Source: Serratia liquefaciens ATCC 27592
GTDB lineage: Bacteria > Pseudomonadota > Gammaproteobacteria > Enterobacterales > Enterobacteriaceae
Length of the DNA: 64,000 nucleotides
NCBI RefSeq assembly: GCF_000422085.1
Contig: NC_021741.1
Coordinates: forward strand, 806,001 to 870,000
Direction of reading: 5' to 3'
The notes under the pieces were generated by a model that ran no database searches, was not told the DNA's origin, and saw nothing but the letters and a program-made list of their open reading frames with translations. Of the stretch, positions 1 through 9,864 are shown piece after piece. The translations under genes and the position numbers were made by a program. Each line of letters opens with the position of its first letter. Position 1 is the first letter of the stretch.

Positions 1-1538
<1,538 letters not shown>

Positions 1539-1638
1539 ACAACACCAAAGGTGTTTTAGAGAGATTGTAGAGATTTTCAGCGAGTTCCGAGATTGGTTTC
1601 AATGGCTGCGGGAGTGGCGGTTGGAATGAAACAGAATT

Positions 1639-1758
1639 TGCCTGGCGGCAATAGCGCGGTGGTCCCACCTGACCCCATGCCGAACTCAGAAGTGAAACGC
1701 CGTAGCGCCGATGGTAGTGTGGGGTCTCCCCATGCGAGAGTAGGACACTGCCAGGCAT
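1639..1758 (+). rRNA. rrf: 5S ribosomal RNA
   Basis: A 120-nt sequence nearly identical to E. coli 5S rRNA. It begins tgcctggcgg and ends ccaggcat, and these ends pair to close helix I. It lies 100 nt after the 23S end, as expected within one rrn transcript. Confidence 0.98.
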
Positions 1759-1851
1759 CAAATAAACGTTATCAGCCTGACAACTGGTAATGAGCAGGAT
1801 CGCCAAGCGCGGTTTTGCCCACATCGAAAGATGTGACGTAAAAGAATCGGT

Positions 1852-1928
1852 GGAGCGGTAGTTCAGTTGGTTAGAATACCTGCCTGTCACGCAGGGGGTC
1901 GCGGGTTCGAGCCCCGTCCGTTCCGCCA
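1852..1928 (+). tRNA. aspU: tRNA-Asp (anticodon GTC)
   Basis: A 77-nt cloverleaf with the acceptor stem ggagcgg/ccgttcc, anticodon loop cctgtcac (GTC) and an encoded CCA end. It sits distal to 5S, matching aspU of the E. coli rrnH operon. It is identical over its whole length to the copy at 24996-25072. Confidence 0.98.
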
Positions 1929-1938
1929 CTTATTTGAT

Positions 1939-1968
1939 AAGCCCTGAGTCTATGACTCAGGGCTTTTT
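1939..1968 (+). terminator. rho-independent terminator of the rrn-tRNA-Asp transcript
   Basis: An inverted repeat gccctgagtc/gactcagggc with a 3-nt loop, flanked by A's and followed by ttttt. The second tRNA-Asp is followed by a very similar hairpin. Confidence 0.9.
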
Positions 1969-2072
1969 CATATGCAAAATTCAAGAAAATCCAAATCACT
2001 GCATGATTTATGCGGTGAAAATCTGCTTTTATAAATCATTATCTGAATTGTGCACCAATATAAAGAATAATA

Positions 2073-2100
2073 TACCCGGCAGTATTATTCCTGTCGGGTA
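2073..2100 (-). terminator. probable terminator of the 2111-2500 lipoprotein gene
   Basis: Read on the minus strand, a 10-bp stem tacccgacag/ctgccgggta (one G-U pair) with an 8-nt loop begins 10 nt after the lipoprotein stop codon. It is followed by the A/T-rich tattattcttta. The tail is not a clean T tract, so efficiency is uncertain. Confidence 0.55.
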
Positions 2101-2110
2101 ATTACTTTTG

Positions 2111-2500
2111 CTATTTAATATTCTGACGAGCCAGTTCCAGTTGAATATCTTTATCCAGGTTGGCGACCCAGCGGTTATAATTCGGGTGAATATTTCCGTC
2201 TTTGGCATCCATATTACTGCTGGCAATATACTTAATCTGATAACTATTCGAATTGTAATTGATGCGAATATCGGCGCTATGACCACGTAGTAAGATCTTG
2301 CCATCGATCACACCGTCACTGACTGGGTTCATGATCCAACCACGGTTAAGCCCTGCGGCGAGAATGGCCTGACGCACCTGCGCATTACTGTGGCTACCTG
2401 CAACGTTTTGACTGACGTTTTTTACTGGCGCAGTGCCTGCACAGCCACTGACCAGAATCGCTGCGAATACGCCCGTTAAAATGAGTTTTAAAGGTTTCAT
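2111..2500 (-). CDS. small outer-membrane-type lipoprotein of unknown function
   Basis: A 129-aa protein with a lipoprotein signal peptide: basic MKPLK start, hydrophobic core, and lipobox LVSGC with the acylated Cys at residue 20. Residue +2 is Ala, so sorting to the outer membrane is expected. The start at 2500 is preferred over an in-frame ATG four codons upstream because ggaaaagag lies just before it, while nothing like a ribosome site precedes the other. The mature part is polar, with a motif near the C terminus (HPNYNRWVANLDKDI) that I associate with small enterobacterial lipoproteins. I do not recognise a function. It is transcribed alone and convergent with the tRNA-Asp gene. Its promoter region is shared with the APE cluster that starts divergently at 2785. 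Confidence 0.8.
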   Translation of the reverse strand: MKPLKLILTGVFAAILVSGCAGTAPVKNVSQNVAGSHSNAQVRQAILAAGLNRGWIMNPVSDGVIDGKILLRGHSADIRINYNSNSYQIKYIASSNMDAKDGNIHPNYNRWVANLDKDIQLELARQNIK

Positions 2501-2512
2501 ACTCTTTTCCAT

Positions 2513-2784
2513 GAGTGTTCGTTATTAAGATGTGTAATATTCATACATGAGATGTTATGTATGCTTACCCTCAATAAGATACTCCTCCGGGAGATTTTCG
2601 ACAAATATTGCTGCTTTTCATTGTGATAATTCCCTCTGCGCTCAAGTCTCACGGCGTTATGTCGATAAATAACTCTAATCGGTTAATCGAGCATTTCAGC
2701 TAAAAATAGGAATTTTGGGAATGCAATCCAGGATTAAATATAATAGATTTAGCCACGGAATTTTTCTGACCGGTAATACCATTA
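2513..2784. promoter_or_regulatory. A/T-rich divergent control region before the APE cluster
   Basis: A 272-bp gap between the divergent lipoprotein and apeC genes, clearly richer in A/T than its neighbours. It contains a perfect 7-bp inverted repeat, catacat at 2542-2548 and atgtatg at 2557-2563, with an 8-bp spacer, which could be an operator or a transcript hairpin. No coding frame with a ribosome site was seen. I could not fix a single best -35/-10 pair. Confidence 0.5.
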
Positions 2785-3507
2785 ATGGCGGGCGACATGA
2801 ATATACTCAGTTGGTGGGCAATGGCTCCCGATCGTGGAACGCGTGAAGCATGGCGTCAATGGTCATCAGATGACTTTCTTGCCTCCGATTATCAGGGCTC
2901 GTTGCCTGCCTGTTCTCATATCCCCATGATGTCGCTGCGCCGAATGAGCGCCGGAACGCGTTTGGCAGTAGAAAGCGGGCTGATCTTATTGAAGGACTAT
3001 CGGGCAGATATGGCGATCTTCACCAGTCGGCATGGTGAGCTGGAGCGGACGCACAAGATTCTTCAACATCTGCATCAGGAACAACCGCTATCGCCAACGG
3101 ATTTTGCCATGTCGGTGCATAACACGGCGGCGGGATGGTTAACGATTATAGCGAAGAATACCTTGCCAACCACCTCGTTGGCTGCCGGCGAGGACAGTTT
3201 TCAGCAGGGCATGATAGAGGCTCAGGCCTTGTTAGCTACGGGCAGTGCGCAGCGGGTGTTATTAATTGATTTCGACGGTACCGTACCGGATGTCTATCGG
3301 CCTTTCGCGCCAGAAAATACATTCCCTTATGCCGTCGCCCTGTTGCTGGAAAACGGTGGCTCGTTACACTGCAAGGTTGCTGAGTCGGCGCAGGTTCAGG
3401 CTTGCATTCAGGAACCACAGAGTCTGGCATTTTTGCGCGGTTGGCTTGGCGCTGATGAGGAATTCACTGTCCCCGGTCAACGGCATGACTGGGCGTGGGG
3501 ACGCTGA
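2785..3507 (+). CDS. apeC: APE ketosynthase-like chain-length factor (ApeC)
   Basis: A 240-aa protein of the short ketoacyl-synthase family called chain-length factor in aryl polyene clusters. The segment where an active synthase carries its nucleophilic Cys reads SVHNTAAG here, so no condensing activity is expected. The established role of such proteins is to pair with an active KS (ApeO in this system) and help set polyene length. It is the first gene of a 13.5-kb run of same-strand overlapping genes, and its stop overlaps the next start (tgatg). A second in-frame ATG lies at 2797. Neither start has a strong ribosome site, so the N terminus is uncertain by four residues. Confidence 0.82.
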   Translation: MAGDMNILSWWAMAPDRGTREAWRQWSSDDFLASDYQGSLPACSHIPMMSLRRMSAGTRLAVESGLILLKDYRADMAIFTSRHGELERTHKILQHLHQEQPLSPTDFAMSVHNTAAGWLTIIAKNTLPTTSLAAGEDSFQQGMIEAQALLATGSAQRVLLIDFDGTVPDVYRPFAPENTFPYAVALLLENGGSLHCKVAESAQVQACIQEPQSLAFLRGWLGADEEFTVPGQRHDWAWGR

Positions 3508-4325
3508 TGGAAAAGGCGATGCCTGCAGAAAATACGCCGGAACAATCCTCATGGTTTAACCGTTGTTGGCGGGTGATAGCTACGGGTTTTTGTTTCTCGT
3601 TGTTTGGCCTGGGCGGTCTGTTATTGTCCGGTGTTTGGTTTAATCTTATGCGTCTTGCAGTGCGTGATCCTGCTCGTCGCAACCAACTGACGCAAAGTTC
3701 TATCCGCCACAGTTTCCGTTTCTTCCTGGCTACCACGAGGTTTTTCGGCGTACTGGACTACCATTTCGACAATGCGGAGCGCTTTCGCGAAGATCGCGGT
3801 TGTTTGGTGATCGCCAATCATCCCAGCCTCTTGGATTACGTGTTATTGGCTTCGCAAATGCCACGTTGCGACTGCATAGTGAAAGAGGCTTTGCTGAGCA
3901 ATGTGTTTGTCAGCGGAGTGATCAAGGCCGCCGGGTATCTGGCCAATGCGCACTCGGATATATTGTTGGAACAGTGCGGACAAAGGCTGGCTGCCGGGGG
4001 GACAATCTTAATCTTCCCGGAAGGCACCCGCACCACACCAGGCAAGGCTCTGGCACTGCAGCGAGGAGCGGCCAATATTGCGCTGCGCGGTCAATGTAGC
4101 ATCCGCATTGTGCATATCCACTGCCACCCCCCCATGCTGACGAAGCAAGGTAAATGGTATAAGATCCCGGCGGTAAAACCGCAATTCCGGATCACCGTTC
4201 AGGATAAGATCGACACCCGCGCATTCATTCATGCAAATGATGTTTCGCCCGCCCTTGCGGCAAGAAGATTAACCCAGCATTTAACTGACGCTTTACAGTC
4301 AGAACCTATAAATAATGAGAAATAG
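3507..4325 (+). CDS. apeD: APE lysophospholipid-type acyltransferase (ApeD)
   Basis: A 272-aa PlsC-family membrane acyltransferase. It has an N-terminal hydrophobic segment (about residues 23-50), the catalytic HX4D motif (NHPSLLD, His105 and Asp110) and the acceptor-binding FPEGTR motif at 170-175. In aryl polyene clusters such an enzyme is thought to help attach the polyene or an acyl group to its lipid anchor at the inner membrane; the exact substrate here is inferred. The ATG at 3507 overlaps the apeC stop as tgatg, which supports coupled translation and this start over an upstream in-frame GTG at 3495. Confidence 0.85.
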   Translation: MEKAMPAENTPEQSSWFNRCWRVIATGFCFSLFGLGGLLLSGVWFNLMRLAVRDPARRNQLTQSSIRHSFRFFLATTRFFGVLDYHFDNAERFREDRGCLVIANHPSLLDYVLLASQMPRCDCIVKEALLSNVFVSGVIKAAGYLANAHSDILLEQCGQRLAAGGTILIFPEGTRTTPGKALALQRGAANIALRGQCSIRIVHIHCHPPMLTKQGKWYKIPAVKPQFRITVQDKIDTRAFIHANDVSPALAARRLTQHLTDALQSEPINNEK

Positions 4326-4329
4326 CGTA

Positions 4330-4590
4330 ATGAATTTATTGAGCACCGAAATCAAGCAATTGATCATTGATACGCTCAATCTTGAAGGTATGACACCGGA
4401 GGAGATTGACGCCGAAGCGCCGCTGTTTGGTGATGGACTGGGTCTGGACTCCATTGATGCATTGGAACTGGGGCTGGCTTTAAAGAACCGTTACGGCGTA
4501 GTGCTGTCGGCTGAAAGCCAGGATATGCGCCAACACTTTTATTCCGTGGAAACGCTGGCGGAGTTTGTTTCTGCACAGCGTAGCCAATAA
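4330..4590 (+). CDS. apeE: acyl carrier protein 1 (ApeE)
   Basis: An 86-aa acidic acyl carrier protein with the phosphopantetheine motif GLDSIDALE, modified Ser41. It should hold the growing aryl polyene chain for the KS, KR and DH enzymes of this cluster. The ATG at 4330 gives the usual ACP length and has a gag-rich stretch upstream. An ATG at 4315 inside the end of apeD lacks any ribosome site. A second ACP follows after 9 nt, a paired arrangement typical of aryl polyene clusters. Confidence 0.93.
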   Translation: MNLLSTEIKQLIIDTLNLEGMTPEEIDAEAPLFGDGLGLDSIDALELGLALKNRYGVVLSAESQDMRQHFYSVETLAEFVSAQRSQ

Positions 4591-4599
4591 GGGGTTTTC

Positions 4600-4851
4600 A
4601 TGGATAAGCAAGAAATTTACCTGCAAATTCAGGCGCTGCTGGTCAAACTGTTCGAGCTGGACGCCGATGACATCAAGCCAGAGTCCCGTTTGTACGAAGA
4701 GCTGGAGCTAGACAGCATCGATGCGGTGGATCTGGTGGTGCACCTGCAGAAAACGACCGGCAAAAAGATCAAACCGGAAATGTTCAAGTCGGTGCGAACC
4801 GTACAAGACGTGGTTGATGCCATTGATGAACTGCTGAAGTCAGACAGCTAA
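4600..4851 (+). CDS. apeF: acyl carrier protein 2 (ApeF)
   Basis: An 83-aa acyl carrier protein with the motif ELDSIDAVD, modified Ser39, and a lysine-rich helix III region (GKKIKPEMFKSVRT). It is clearly diverged from the ACP just upstream, so the two probably have separate tasks, for example one for starter loading and one for extension. That division of labour is inferred. The ribosome site aaggggt lies 8 nt before the ATG. Confidence 0.93.
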   Translation: MDKQEIYLQIQALLVKLFELDADDIKPESRLYEELELDSIDAVDLVVHLQKTTGKKIKPEMFKSVRTVQDVVDAIDELLKSDS

Positions 4852-4865
4852 GGCTGCGGGCTAAG

Positions 4866-5447
4866 GTGGAGAGTCGTTGGCTGACCCCGATGTTGCGGTT
4901 GCTGCAGGGCGCAGTATGGCTGGTGCTGTTGCTGTATCCGCTGGCGGTTTGGGGCGGCCTGACGCATTGGGGAACCGCTCTCCTGGCACCGTTGTTGGTG
5001 GGGGTCTTTAGCTTGCGCCTGCTGATGTTGCGCGGAAAACTGCGCCAACAGATGTGGTTGGGGAAAGCCTTGGCCATAGTGGGCATCTTGCTGGCGCTCG
5101 CCAGTTGGGCATTAAAGCAGAGCCACTGGTTGCTGTACTACCCGGTGCTGGTCAACGCAATACTGCTGCTGCTGTTTGCCTATTCGCTGTTTGCCCCGCC
5201 TACGGTGGTTGAGCGATTGGCCCGTATAACGGAACCGCAGTTGGACGCTGCCGGCATTGCTTATACTCGCCGGGTGACTCAGGTGTGGTGCGGGTTCTTT
5301 ATTGTTAACGGTGCGATAGCGCTGACAACCTGTCTGTCCGGTGATATCACACTCTGGACGCTGTATAACGGCGGCATCAGCTATCTGCTGATGGGGGCAT
5401 TAATGGGTATTGAATGGATAGTCAGGAAAAGGATCCGGCACGCCTGA
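4866..5447 (+). CDS. apeG: APE-cluster inner-membrane protein (ApeG, COG4648-like)
   Basis: A 193-aa integral membrane protein with about five hydrophobic segments (roughly residues 12-32, 35-52, 66-84, 89-110 and 140-180). It belongs to the small membrane-protein family found in aryl polyene clusters. No biochemical role is known to me; position suggests help in assembly or export at the inner membrane. The likely start is a GTG at 4866 with ctaagg upstream. Its end overlaps the apeH frame by 34 nt. Confidence 0.75.
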   Translation: MESRWLTPMLRLLQGAVWLVLLLYPLAVWGGLTHWGTALLAPLLVGVFSLRLLMLRGKLRQQMWLGKALAIVGILLALASWALKQSHWLLYYPVLVNAILLLLFAYSLFAPPTVVERLARITEPQLDAAGIAYTRRVTQVWCGFFIVNGAIALTTCLSGDITLWTLYNGGISYLLMGALMGIEWIVRKRIRHA

Positions 5448-6787
5448 GTTTGCCAATGAACCGCTGGCTCAGCACGCAACGCGATGATTCGGTGCCGATC
5501 GCCTGGCGTGGCGATCAGCTATTCTGTCTCGGCCAATTTCGCCGTGACGTTGCCGCATTGGCCGCGATACTGGCGAGTAGGGAAGAGCACCGCTGGGCGC
5601 TGTGCTTTGATGATAGCTATCGCTTTGCCGTCGCCTTGCTGGCGTCGTTGTATGCCGGCAGGCTGCCGGTGATTTTTGGTCACCAGCGAGAAGCTATCCT
5701 CAAAGAGCAACGAGCGGATTACGATGCGCTACTGACCGATTTGCCTCTCGATCCTGGCGTGCCCGTTTTGGCGGTGCGCGAGGGCGGTTGTGAGGATATC
5801 GCGCTACCCGCCTGGCCTCAGGATCCTCGTTTTATTCTTTACACTTCCGGCTCGACCGGCCAACCGCAGGCTGTGTGCAAATCCGTCGCCTGCATGAACC
5901 GTGAAAGCGAACTGTTGGCAGCCGCTTTTGGTGACGTCTTGCGAGGATGCTGCGTCGTCGCATCGGTATCCCATCAGCATATGTATGGCCTGAGCTTCCG
6001 GCTGTTTCTGCCGTTGGCTTTAGGGCTGCCGTTTGATGCGCAGTTGACGCAATACCAAGAGCAGTTGATTGCCCGACATCAGGGCCGACGTTTGGTGTTT
6101 GTCAGCAGCCCGGCATGGCTCAAGCGTTTGGATAATCGTTTGACGCTCGCTGAGTGCGTGGAGGTTTTTTCCGCCGGCGGCCCGTTATCCGAAGTGGAAG
6201 CACAGCTTGCCCGGCAAATGCTGGGGGTATTGCCATTGGAAATCTACGGTACCACGGAAACCGGTTCACTGGCCTGGCGCAGGCAAAATCGGGACATTGC
6301 CCTGTGGCAGCCGTTTGCTTGCGTCATGTTAAGGGTGGATTCAGACCACCGGATTGAGGTTGTGTCACCCCTGATACCTGACACGGGTAAAACGTTGCTG
6401 AGCGACATTATCGAACTGGCGCCGGATGGTCGACAATTCCAGTTAAATGGCCGCGCCGACCGCATTATTAAGCTGGAAGAGAAACGGTTGTCGTTAACCG
6501 AGGTGGAACGTCGCCTGGTGGCCTTGCCGGAGGTTGCCGATGCTGCCGTGCTAACGCAGCAGCAAAGAGGGCGCACGCTGCTGGTGGCCGTTGTCGTGCT
6601 ATCTCCGTACGGCCAGATCCGCCGACAAACCTTGTCCGAAGGGGCTTTTACCCGTGAACTGCACCAGGCGCTGCGAGGCTGGCTGGAGCCGGTGGCTCTG
6701 CCACGCAGTTGGCGCATTATCGATGCCATTCCGCTTAATCCGCAGGGCAAGCGCGCCTATGCTGAGCTACAGGAGCTGTTCTTATGA
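5414..6787 (+). CDS. apeH: acyl/aryl-ACP ligase (AMP-forming) (ApeH)
   Basis: A 457-aa ANL-superfamily adenylating enzyme. Seen motifs: phosphate loop YTSGSTGQPQ (from residue 143), YGTTETG at 278-284, hinge GRADRIIK from 346, and the C-terminal catalytic Lys446 in PLNPQGKRAY. In aryl polyene synthesis this enzyme activates the aromatic starter, usually 4-hydroxybenzoate, and loads it on an ACP. No ammonia-lyase gene for a dedicated starter lies in the window, so starter supply probably comes from general metabolism (chorismate lyase), an inference. The first ATG is used, 34 nt inside apeG. An ATG at 5456 just past the apeG stop is a fair alternative. The end overlaps apeI (atgatg). Confidence 0.87.
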   Translation: MDSQEKDPARLSLPMNRWLSTQRDDSVPIAWRGDQLFCLGQFRRDVAALAAILASREEHRWALCFDDSYRFAVALLASLYAGRLPVIFGHQREAILKEQRADYDALLTDLPLDPGVPVLAVREGGCEDIALPAWPQDPRFILYTSGSTGQPQAVCKSVACMNRESELLAAAFGDVLRGCCVVASVSHQHMYGLSFRLFLPLALGLPFDAQLTQYQEQLIARHQGRRLVFVSSPAWLKRLDNRLTLAECVEVFSAGGPLSEVEAQLARQMLGVLPLEIYGTTETGSLAWRRQNRDIALWQPFACVMLRVDSDHRIEVVSPLIPDTGKTLLSDIIELAPDGRQFQLNGRADRIIKLEEKRLSLTEVERRLVALPEVADAAVLTQQQRGRTLLVAVVVLSPYGQIRRQTLSEGAFTRELHQALRGWLEPVALPRSWRIIDAIPLNPQGKRAYAELQELFL

Positions 6788-7128
6788 TGCAACCTGAGGT
6801 GCTGCAACAGCAGGTGAGCGATGCCACCCATGCCAGCCTACAGCTGCATTTGCCCGCTGAACTGTTTTGGTTTCGCGGCCACTTTCCGCAACATCCGATC
6901 CTGCCGGGGGTCACGCAACTGAACTGGGTCATGCAGTATGCCCGTCAGTTGCTGGCTATTGAGGCCGGATTCAAAGGGATCGAGGTGGTCAAGTTTCAAC
7001 AACCGTTACTGCCGGGGCAGAGGGTGTTACTGCAACTCGAATGGCAACCGGAACGACACAAGCTGTTGTTCAGCTATCGCGTCGGTGAGGCGATCGCCAG
7101 CAGCGGCAAGATCTCGTTATGTCAGTAA
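6784..7128 (+). CDS. apeI: APE hot-dog dehydratase (ApeI)
   Basis: A 114-aa single hot-dog protein with the FabA/FabZ-type signature HFPQHPILPGVTQ, catalytic His33. It is one of two dehydratase-like proteins of the cluster (the other is at 13898). In studied systems the two act together to dehydrate the 3-hydroxyacyl-ACP at each cycle, giving conjugated double bonds. Its ATG overlaps the apeH stop. A second ATG follows directly at 6787, so the N terminus is uncertain by one residue. It overlaps apeJ by 10 nt. Confidence 0.87.
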   Translation: MMQPEVLQQQVSDATHASLQLHLPAELFWFRGHFPQHPILPGVTQLNWVMQYARQLLAIEAGFKGIEVVKFQQPLLPGQRVLLQLEWQPERHKLLFSYRVGEAIASSGKISLCQ

Positions 7129-8837
7129 GCGCCCCTTTTTCCCCCTGTCTTCTTATCCCTTGTTTTAATCACGGGCAGATGATGGCCGCGGTACTGACAT
7201 CGTTGGCGGGTTATGGCCTGCCTTGCCTGGTGGTGGACGACGGCAGCGCTGCTGCCACCGCCGAAACGCTACAGCGGCTGGCCGCCGAACTGCCCTGGGT
7301 TAGCCTGTTGCGGTTGGAAAAAAACCAGGGGAAGGGCGCAGCGGTCATCGCCGGTCTGCAATTGGCTCAGCGACAGGGCTACAGCCATGCTTTGCAGGTG
7401 GATGCCGACGGTCAGCATCAACTGAGTGATATACCGGCCATGATTGCCGAAGCGCGCGCTCATCCGGACTGTCTGATTTCCGGCCGGCCAGTCTATGACA
7501 GCTCGGTACCCAAAGCGCGCCTGTATGGGCGTTACGTCACCCACGTCTGGGTGTGGATCGAAACCCTGTCGCTGTCATTAAAGGACAGCATGTGCGGTTT
7601 CCGCGTTTACCCGGTAGCGCCGACGCTGGCGTTGGCGGCGCGCCAACCGCTTGGCAAACGCATGGATTTCGATACCGAAGTGATGGTCCGGCTGTATTGG
7701 CAGGGGGTGCAAAGCCGTTTCTTGCCGACGCGGGTTACTTACCCGGACGATGGCGTTTCGCATTTCGATGCGCTGCGCGATAACTTGCGTATTTCCTGGA
7801 TGCACACCCGGTTGTTTTTCGGCATGTTGCCGCGGATTCCGCGTTTACTGCGTCAACGCCAACGGGCGAAGAAAGCGCAGCATTGGTCAGCAACTCAGGA
7901 GCGTCATGGCCTGTGGGGGATTCGGCTTATGCTGAAGGTCTACCGGATGTTTGGCCGCCGGGCATTTCAATGGCTGCTGTACCCGGTGATCGGCTACTTC
8001 TGGCTGACCGGGCGTGCCCAACGTGAAGCTTCGCGTGATTATCTGCAACGTCTGCGGCAGTTTGCCCACAATCGACAGCAACCATTACCCGCGCCGCTCA
8101 ACAGCTTTCGGCACTTTATGCGTTTTGGCGATGCGATGCTCGACAAGCTGGCGAGCTGGCGTGGTGAACTTCGTGACGTTCGGCTGGTAGATCCCGCGGC
8201 CTGTGAACGGCAGATCGCTTCCGGCAGAGGTACGCTGATCCTGGCCTCGCACTTGGGGGATATCGAGTCTTGCCGCGCTTTGGGTGAGTTGAATTCTGGC
8301 GTCAAGGTGAATGCTCTGGTGTTTACCGAGCATGCCGAGCGCTTTAATCAGGTGATGAAAGAGGTCAACCCTCGTGCCAACCTTAACCTGATACCGGTGA
8401 CTTCACTGGGGCCTGAAACCGCCATGCGTCTGCAGGACAAACTCGATGCCGGCGAGTGGGTGGCTATCGTTGGCGATCGCACCTCGGCCGGAAAACATCA
8501 GCGCGGTGAGCAACCGAGGGTGGTGTGGAGCCGCTTTCTCGGTCAATCGGCTCCTTTCCCTCAGGGGCCTTTTGTTCTGGCCGCTGCGCTGCGTTGTCCG
8601 GTATACCTGATGTTCGGTCTCAAACAACAGGGGCGTCTGAACGTTTATTTCGAACCGTTTGCCGATCCGCTGTCATTACCCCGGCAGCAGCGCCAACAGG
8701 CGTTGCAGGATGCGGTGGACCGCTATGCCGCCCGGCTGGAGCATTATTGCCTGCTGGCGCCGCTCGACTGGTTTAATTTTTTCGATTTCTGGCAGTTGGC
8801 GGCACCGTCGCCAACGCAACAGGGGCCTGAGACATGA
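7119..8837 (+). CDS. apeJ: fused glycosyltransferase (GT2) and lipid A-type acyltransferase (ApeJ)
   Basis: A 572-aa two-domain protein. Residues about 8-230 are a family 2 glycosyltransferase with VVDDGS near 38-43 and the metal-binding DADG at 95-98. Residues about 290-560 resemble HtrB/LpxL acyltransferases, with ASHLGDIE containing His378. A basic, hydrophobic linker (about 230-300) suggests membrane association. In aryl polyene clusters this fusion is thought to build the sugar/lipid part onto which the polyene is placed; order of reaction and acceptor are inferred. It overlaps apeK by 4 nt (atga). Confidence 0.88.
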   Translation: MSVSAPFSPCLLIPCFNHGQMMAAVLTSLAGYGLPCLVVDDGSAAATAETLQRLAAELPWVSLLRLEKNQGKGAAVIAGLQLAQRQGYSHALQVDADGQHQLSDIPAMIAEARAHPDCLISGRPVYDSSVPKARLYGRYVTHVWVWIETLSLSLKDSMCGFRVYPVAPTLALAARQPLGKRMDFDTEVMVRLYWQGVQSRFLPTRVTYPDDGVSHFDALRDNLRISWMHTRLFFGMLPRIPRLLRQRQRAKKAQHWSATQERHGLWGIRLMLKVYRMFGRRAFQWLLYPVIGYFWLTGRAQREASRDYLQRLRQFAHNRQQPLPAPLNSFRHFMRFGDAMLDKLASWRGELRDVRLVDPAACERQIASGRGTLILASHLGDIESCRALGELNSGVKVNALVFTEHAERFNQVMKEVNPRANLNLIPVTSLGPETAMRLQDKLDAGEWVAIVGDRTSAGKHQRGEQPRVVWSRFLGQSAPFPQGPFVLAAALRCPVYLMFGLKQQGRLNVYFEPFADPLSLPRQQRQQALQDAVDRYAARLEHYCLLAPLDWFNFFDFWQLAAPSPTQQGPET

Positions 8838-9262
8838 AGCTTAAAGACAATCCGCGATTCTCCGTCAGGGTTGAAATCACCATCCCTTTCCATGATACCG
8901 ATGCCATGGGGGTGGTCTGGCACGGTAACTACTTCCGTTATTTCGAGATCGCTCGTGAAGCCTTGCTCAAACAGTTCAATTACGGATACCGGCAGATGCA
9001 GGCGTCGGGCTATGTCTGGCCGATCGTAGATACGCGGGTGAAATACATTGCGCCTGTCCTGTTTGAGCAGCGCATCATCGTCTGTGCAGAGCTGGAAGAG
9101 TATGAAAACCGCCTGCGCATCGGCTACCGCATTCTGGATGCAGAGAGCGGAATAACCACCACCCGCGGCCATACTATTCAGGTCGCGGTGGACGCCGACA
9201 GCAAAGAAATGTGCTTTGTCTCCCCGCAAGCACTGTTGGATAACATCGAGGGGGCGCAATGA
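8834..9262 (+). CDS. apeK: APE acyl-ACP thioesterase (ApeK)
   Basis: A 142-aa hot-dog thioesterase of the 4-hydroxybenzoyl-CoA/YbgC type, with the motif HDTDAMGVVWHGNYFRYFE starting at residue 20 and the likely catalytic Asp23. It could release the finished polyene from its ACP or remove aberrant chains. Which is true here cannot be read from sequence. It overlaps both neighbours by 4 nt (atga), so it is translationally coupled inside the operon. Confidence 0.88.
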   Translation: MKLKDNPRFSVRVEITIPFHDTDAMGVVWHGNYFRYFEIAREALLKQFNYGYRQMQASGYVWPIVDTRVKYIAPVLFEQRIIVCAELEEYENRLRIGYRILDAESGITTTRGHTIQVAVDADSKEMCFVSPQALLDNIEGAQ

Positions 9263-9864
9263 AATTTTGGATGCTGGCTGTTGTGACCTTCTTCAGTCTG
9301 GGCGTGCAGGCGGTAACGCTGCCGGAGCTGCAGCAGCGGTTTAGCCAACAGCCGGTGCTGCGCGCCGAATTTGAGCAGCAGCGCAGTATCAGCGGCATGG
9401 CAAAACCGTTGAAGTCCAGCGGCGAACTGTTGATTTCCCAGCAGAAAGGATTGTGGTGGGCGCAACAGAAGCCTTTCCCGCTGACCCTGCTGCTGGATGA
9501 TAAACGCATGGTGCAAACCCTGGCGGGCCAGCCGCCGCAGGTGGTAACGGCGGACAACAACCCGCAGATGTTCCAGTTCAATCACCTGCTGACCGCGCTG
9601 TTTCATGCCGACAGCCAGGCGCTGGAACAAAACTTTGCTCTGCAGTTCACCGATTTGGGGCATAACCACTGGCGGCTGGTGCTGACGCCGAAAACCACGC
9701 CGCTCGACAAACTGTTCAAGCGCATTACCCTCAACGGCGAACAGTACCTGGAAACTATTGATATCGACGATATGCAAAGTGACGCCACCCATATTCGCTT
9801 CTTTAATCAACGTACGGTGCCGCAGGCGCTGACTGACGAGGAGCAACAGCGTTTTGCGTCCTGA
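9259..9864 (+). CDS. apeL: LolA-like periplasmic carrier (ApeL)
   Basis: A 201-aa protein with a cleavable signal peptide (MKFWMLAVVTFFSLGVQA, cleavage near residue 18). Its body is LolA-like, with LKSSGELLISQQKGLWW near residue 53. LolA-fold proteins carry hydrophobic lipids across the periplasm. Within this cluster it is the natural partner of the MMPL exporter and the lipoprotein encoded next, moving the polyene lipid to the outer membrane. The transport role is inferred from fold and context. Confidence 0.85.
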   Translation: MKFWMLAVVTFFSLGVQAVTLPELQQRFSQQPVLRAEFEQQRSISGMAKPLKSSGELLISQQKGLWWAQQKPFPLTLLLDDKRMVQTLAGQPPQVVTADNNPQMFQFNHLLTALFHADSQALEQNFALQFTDLGHNHWRLVLTPKTTPLDKLFKRITLNGEQYLETIDIDDMQSDATHIRFFNQRTVPQALTDEEQQRFAS

